This document shows positions 62,311 through 64,000 of a stretch of 64,000 nucleotides of DNA, piece after piece. Position 1 is the stretch's first letter; each line of letters opens with the position of its first letter. The notes beneath the pieces were generated by a model. The model saw only the letters and a program-made list of their open reading frames with translations. It was not told the origin of the DNA and did not search any database. Origin of the DNA: Bdellovibrionales bacterium Ga0074139 (GTDB lineage: Bacteria; Bdellovibrionota; Bdellovibrionia; Bdellovibrionales; Bdellovibrionaceae); the NCBI GenBank assembly GCA_001464795.1, contig LNEB01000015.1, positions 186,001 to 250,000 on the forward strand, read 5' to 3'. The position numbers and the translations under genes are program-made.

Positions 62311-62916
62311 TTACTTTCTACCTAAAATCATCCAGCGTCTGAACGAAAAAGTGTCATAAGAAACGAACTGTTCACCAGAAAAAGAAATTTGCTGTGAGTG
62401 AAGTTGAAGTGAACCTTTCCACGCCTCAAGGCTTTCGGGCGAGCTGACATGAGTGGGATGCTTCATGTCAGTTGATTGTAAACAAAAATGAGTATGTGAT
62501 GGAATTCTATTCCACCAATCAAGCGTTAAAATATGTTCACAAGAAGTATTGATAATCAAATCTGACTGGTTTTCAGAGTGATTGATGTGGTTACAATCTT
62601 GCACATGATGATTAATTTTTAGATCTGCTGCAAACTTCCAATAATCTAGTATTTTTGAAGCGGTGACATGAGCGTCCTGGTCGATGTCATAAAGATCAAA
62701 TTGGCGAATTTGAAGCTGCCCGCGAGAAAGAAGCATAAAAGGAAGAAGTCCAATCCAAGAGCCATAAATAGAGACAGAGAGAGGCTTTGCAGCTAGAGTC
62801 TTAAAATAGGCTTCAAGTTTTTCACATAGCCACAGCTTTGAATTGATTTGTCCATGTGAAAAAGCATCGAAATCAATGGGATGAATGTTTCTTCGTAGAT
62901 CCTTCATAATATCCAT
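62311..62916 (-). CDS. SAM-dependent methyltransferase-like protein
   Basis: 201 residues. A Rossmann-like core is suggested by LSVSIYGSWIGLLPFMLL (motif I position), IRQFDLYDIDQDAHVTASKIL (motif II acidic Asp) and DLIINTSCEHI (motif IV-like). Similar short methyltransferase-like proteins occur in phages and diverse bacteria. Glycine motif I is weak (GSWIG rather than GxGxG), so binding of SAM is not certain. It diverges from a glycosyltransferase operon. Confidence 0.6.
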   Translation of the reverse strand: MDIMKDLRRNIHPIDFDAFSHGQINSKLWLCEKLEAYFKTLAAKPLSVSIYGSWIGLLPFMLLSRGQLQIRQFDLYDIDQDAHVTASKILDYWKFAADLKINHHVQDCNHINHSENQSDLIINTSCEHILTLDWWNRIPSHTHFCLQSTDMKHPTHVSSPESLEAWKGSLQLHSQQISFSGEQFVSYDTFSFRRWMILGRK

Positions 62917-63035
62917 ATTTTCACACTAAACGAAAATAGCGATAGGGGCTATCTGCAATTATAAATTGACTTCAAAATTGCGAATTTGATAATTACCTTA
63001 AAGCCAATTAACTGAAACTTTTGGAAGAGTTAAAA

Positions 63036-63749
63036 TTGAAATTATCGGTCGTTTTGCCCTGTCTTAATGAAAATGAAGCCATTCCAAGCTGCCTGGGTAG
63101 TTTGCTAAAGCTTCAATCACAGCTTATTGCTCAGGGTGACACATTAGAAGTTGTTTTGGTTGATGATGGTTCCACAGATGGTTCATCTCAAACAGCTCAA
63201 GAAACTTTTCCAGGAATTAAAATCCTGACAAATTCCAATACTGAAGGCTATGGAAGCTCTCTAAAAAAAGGATTTTCTGCTGCTACAGGTGATTATGTTG
63301 CCATGATGGATGTGGATTCCACTTATGATGCTTCCGATTTTATAAAACTCATCGAACCCATTAAAAACGAAAATAAAATTTTGGTGATTGGTGCGCGGAA
63401 TATGCATCAGGGTGGCTTTACGACCTGGAGATCCTTTGGAAACTCTGTCATGAGATTTTTCGCAAAGGCACTTTTGTACAAGCAAGACTATGATATCTGC
63501 TCTGGGATGCGTGTTTTTGACTCTCATTTCGCAAAAAAACTATCATCACTTCCCAATAATGGTTTCAGTTTTGCCATAGCAATTATCGAATTTGCTGAAA
63601 AAAATAATTACAAAATTATTCAATTGCCTATTTCTTATTCGAAAAGAATTGGCGAATCCAAACTCAACAGTTTATTTGAAGGTGTGACTCATCTCACGCT
63701 TATTTTTCAATTTTGGTTACTGCGCCCTAAAAATAAACTTTTAAAATGA
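63036..63749 (+). CDS. Family 2 glycosyltransferase (dolichyl-phosphate-mannose synthase-like)
   Basis: About 237 residues with a GT-A fold: SVVLPCLNENEAIPSCLGSL, the VLVDDGSTDGSS nucleotide-sugar site, a GDYVAMMDVDSTY DxD motif and an IGARNM segment, as in DPM1-like GT2. No clear transmembrane anchor, but the C-terminus LIFQFWLLRP is hydrophobic. TTG at 63036 is preferred (GGAAGAG 7 bp upstream); another TTG at 63021 is possible. The next gene overlaps by 4 bp. Confidence 0.85.
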   Translation: MKLSVVLPCLNENEAIPSCLGSLLKLQSQLIAQGDTLEVVLVDDGSTDGSSQTAQETFPGIKILTNSNTEGYGSSLKKGFSAATGDYVAMMDVDSTYDASDFIKLIEPIKNENKILVIGARNMHQGGFTTWRSFGNSVMRFFAKALLYKQDYDICSGMRVFDSHFAKKLSSLPNNGFSFAIAIIEFAEKNNYKIIQLPISYSKRIGESKLNSLFEGVTHLTLIFQFWLLRPKNKLLK

Positions 63750-64000
63750 CCGTCTATATTAATTGCCGAGACCATCAAAAGATTCATCCTCAAACTTTGG
63801 CCTCTATTCAAAACCAAACGCTTCTCTGCGACGTCGAAATCATAGAATCCCAATCATGCCCGACCAGACTTTCACTGTTGAAAAACTGTAATAGTGAGAT
63901 CACCTTTTTCATGGATGAGGATGTGGTTTTGCCTGATCCTCATTTTTTATCGAACCTTTGTGGTCTTTTTAATCAGCGTCCCGACATTCAGTTTTTTGCA
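63746..64000 (+). CDS. Glycosyltransferase-like protein, partial
   Basis: The frame opens at an ATG overlapping the previous stop (ATGA) and runs off the window after 85 codons. It contains SIQNQTLLCDVEIIES and FFMDEDVVLPDPHFLS, a pattern like the DxD region and following loop of GT-A family 2 enzymes. With the preceding gene it starts a surface-polysaccharide glycosyltransferase operon. Partial, so the family is tentative. Confidence 0.55.
   Translation, partial: MTVYINCRDHQKIHPQTLASIQNQTLLCDVEIIESQSCPTRLSLLKNCNSEITFFMDEDVVLPDPHFLSNLCGLFNQRPDIQFFA

Overview
The window is a gene-dense piece of bacterial chromosome centred on the replication origin. The order gyrA-gyrB-recF-dnaN-dnaA | rpmH-rnpA-yidD-yidC-jag-mnmE-mnmG-rsmG-parA-parB-bactofilin-atpF'FHAGDC, the abundance of secreted proteases, lipoproteins and parvulin foldases, and an AT-leaning composition point to a member of the Bdellovibrionota (Bdellovibrio / Pseudobdellovibrio-like). 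This is an inference from synteny and protein character; no database was searched. No rRNA, tRNA, CRISPR array, insertion sequence or prophage was seen, and no stretch over about 300 bases lacks a gene.

Layout. 1-1037: rpsF and the start of a membrane protein (minus). 1180-2749: FHA protein and alpha/beta hydrolase (plus). 2795-8984, minus: subtilisin-like protease with a C-terminal CUB/PPC-like domain, a small protein, a DUF2799-type lipoprotein, and succinate dehydrogenase sdhC-sdhA-sdhB. 9127-16631, plus: etfB-etfA, a DUF374 acyltransferase-like protein, three consecutive parvulin-type foldases (the last SurA-like), pdxA and a phosphohexomutase. 16699-27499, minus: ATP synthase Fo genes atpZ-like/atpB/atpE, a TPR lipoprotein, gyrA, gyrB, recF, dnaN and dnaA. 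The dnaN-dnaA spacer carries DnaA-box-like sites and an AT-rich tract and is the best oriC candidate. 27704-43207, plus: rpmH to atpC, with two perfect parS palindromes around a small lipoprotein gene just before parAB. 43299-44174: outer-membrane beta-barrel-like protein. 44189-47710 (minus): mfd. 47824-55148 (plus): seven membrane subunits of respiratory complex I (nuoA, H, J, K, L, M, N) and none of the peripheral-arm subunits. 55145-64000: patatin-like phospholipase, HTH/coiled-coil protein, a frameshifted trypsin-like protease downstream of a secreted Shewanella-like (PPP family) phosphatase, two small secreted proteins, lon, a methyltransferase-like protein and the start of a glycosyltransferase operon that runs off the window.

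How it fits together. Genes diverge from the dnaA region, as expected around an origin, and parS/parAB lie about 8 kb to its right. Energy metabolism is heavily represented: SDH and ETF feed the quinone pool, complex I contributes its proton-pumping arm, and the ATP synthase is split into an Fo a/c cluster left of the origin and a b'/b/F1 cluster right of it. Envelope biogenesis (YidC, YidD, parvulins, lipoproteins, bactofilin) and secreted hydrolases form the second theme.

Most of the window is conserved core genome. The items most worth a second look are the one-base frameshift in the trypsin gene, the split ATP synthase with sodium-ligand-like residues in subunit c, the membrane-arm-only nuo cluster, the parS site placed on the start of a lipoprotein gene, and the GACTA-rich putative operator near 56.4 kb. 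I do not see strong evidence of a wholly new system.
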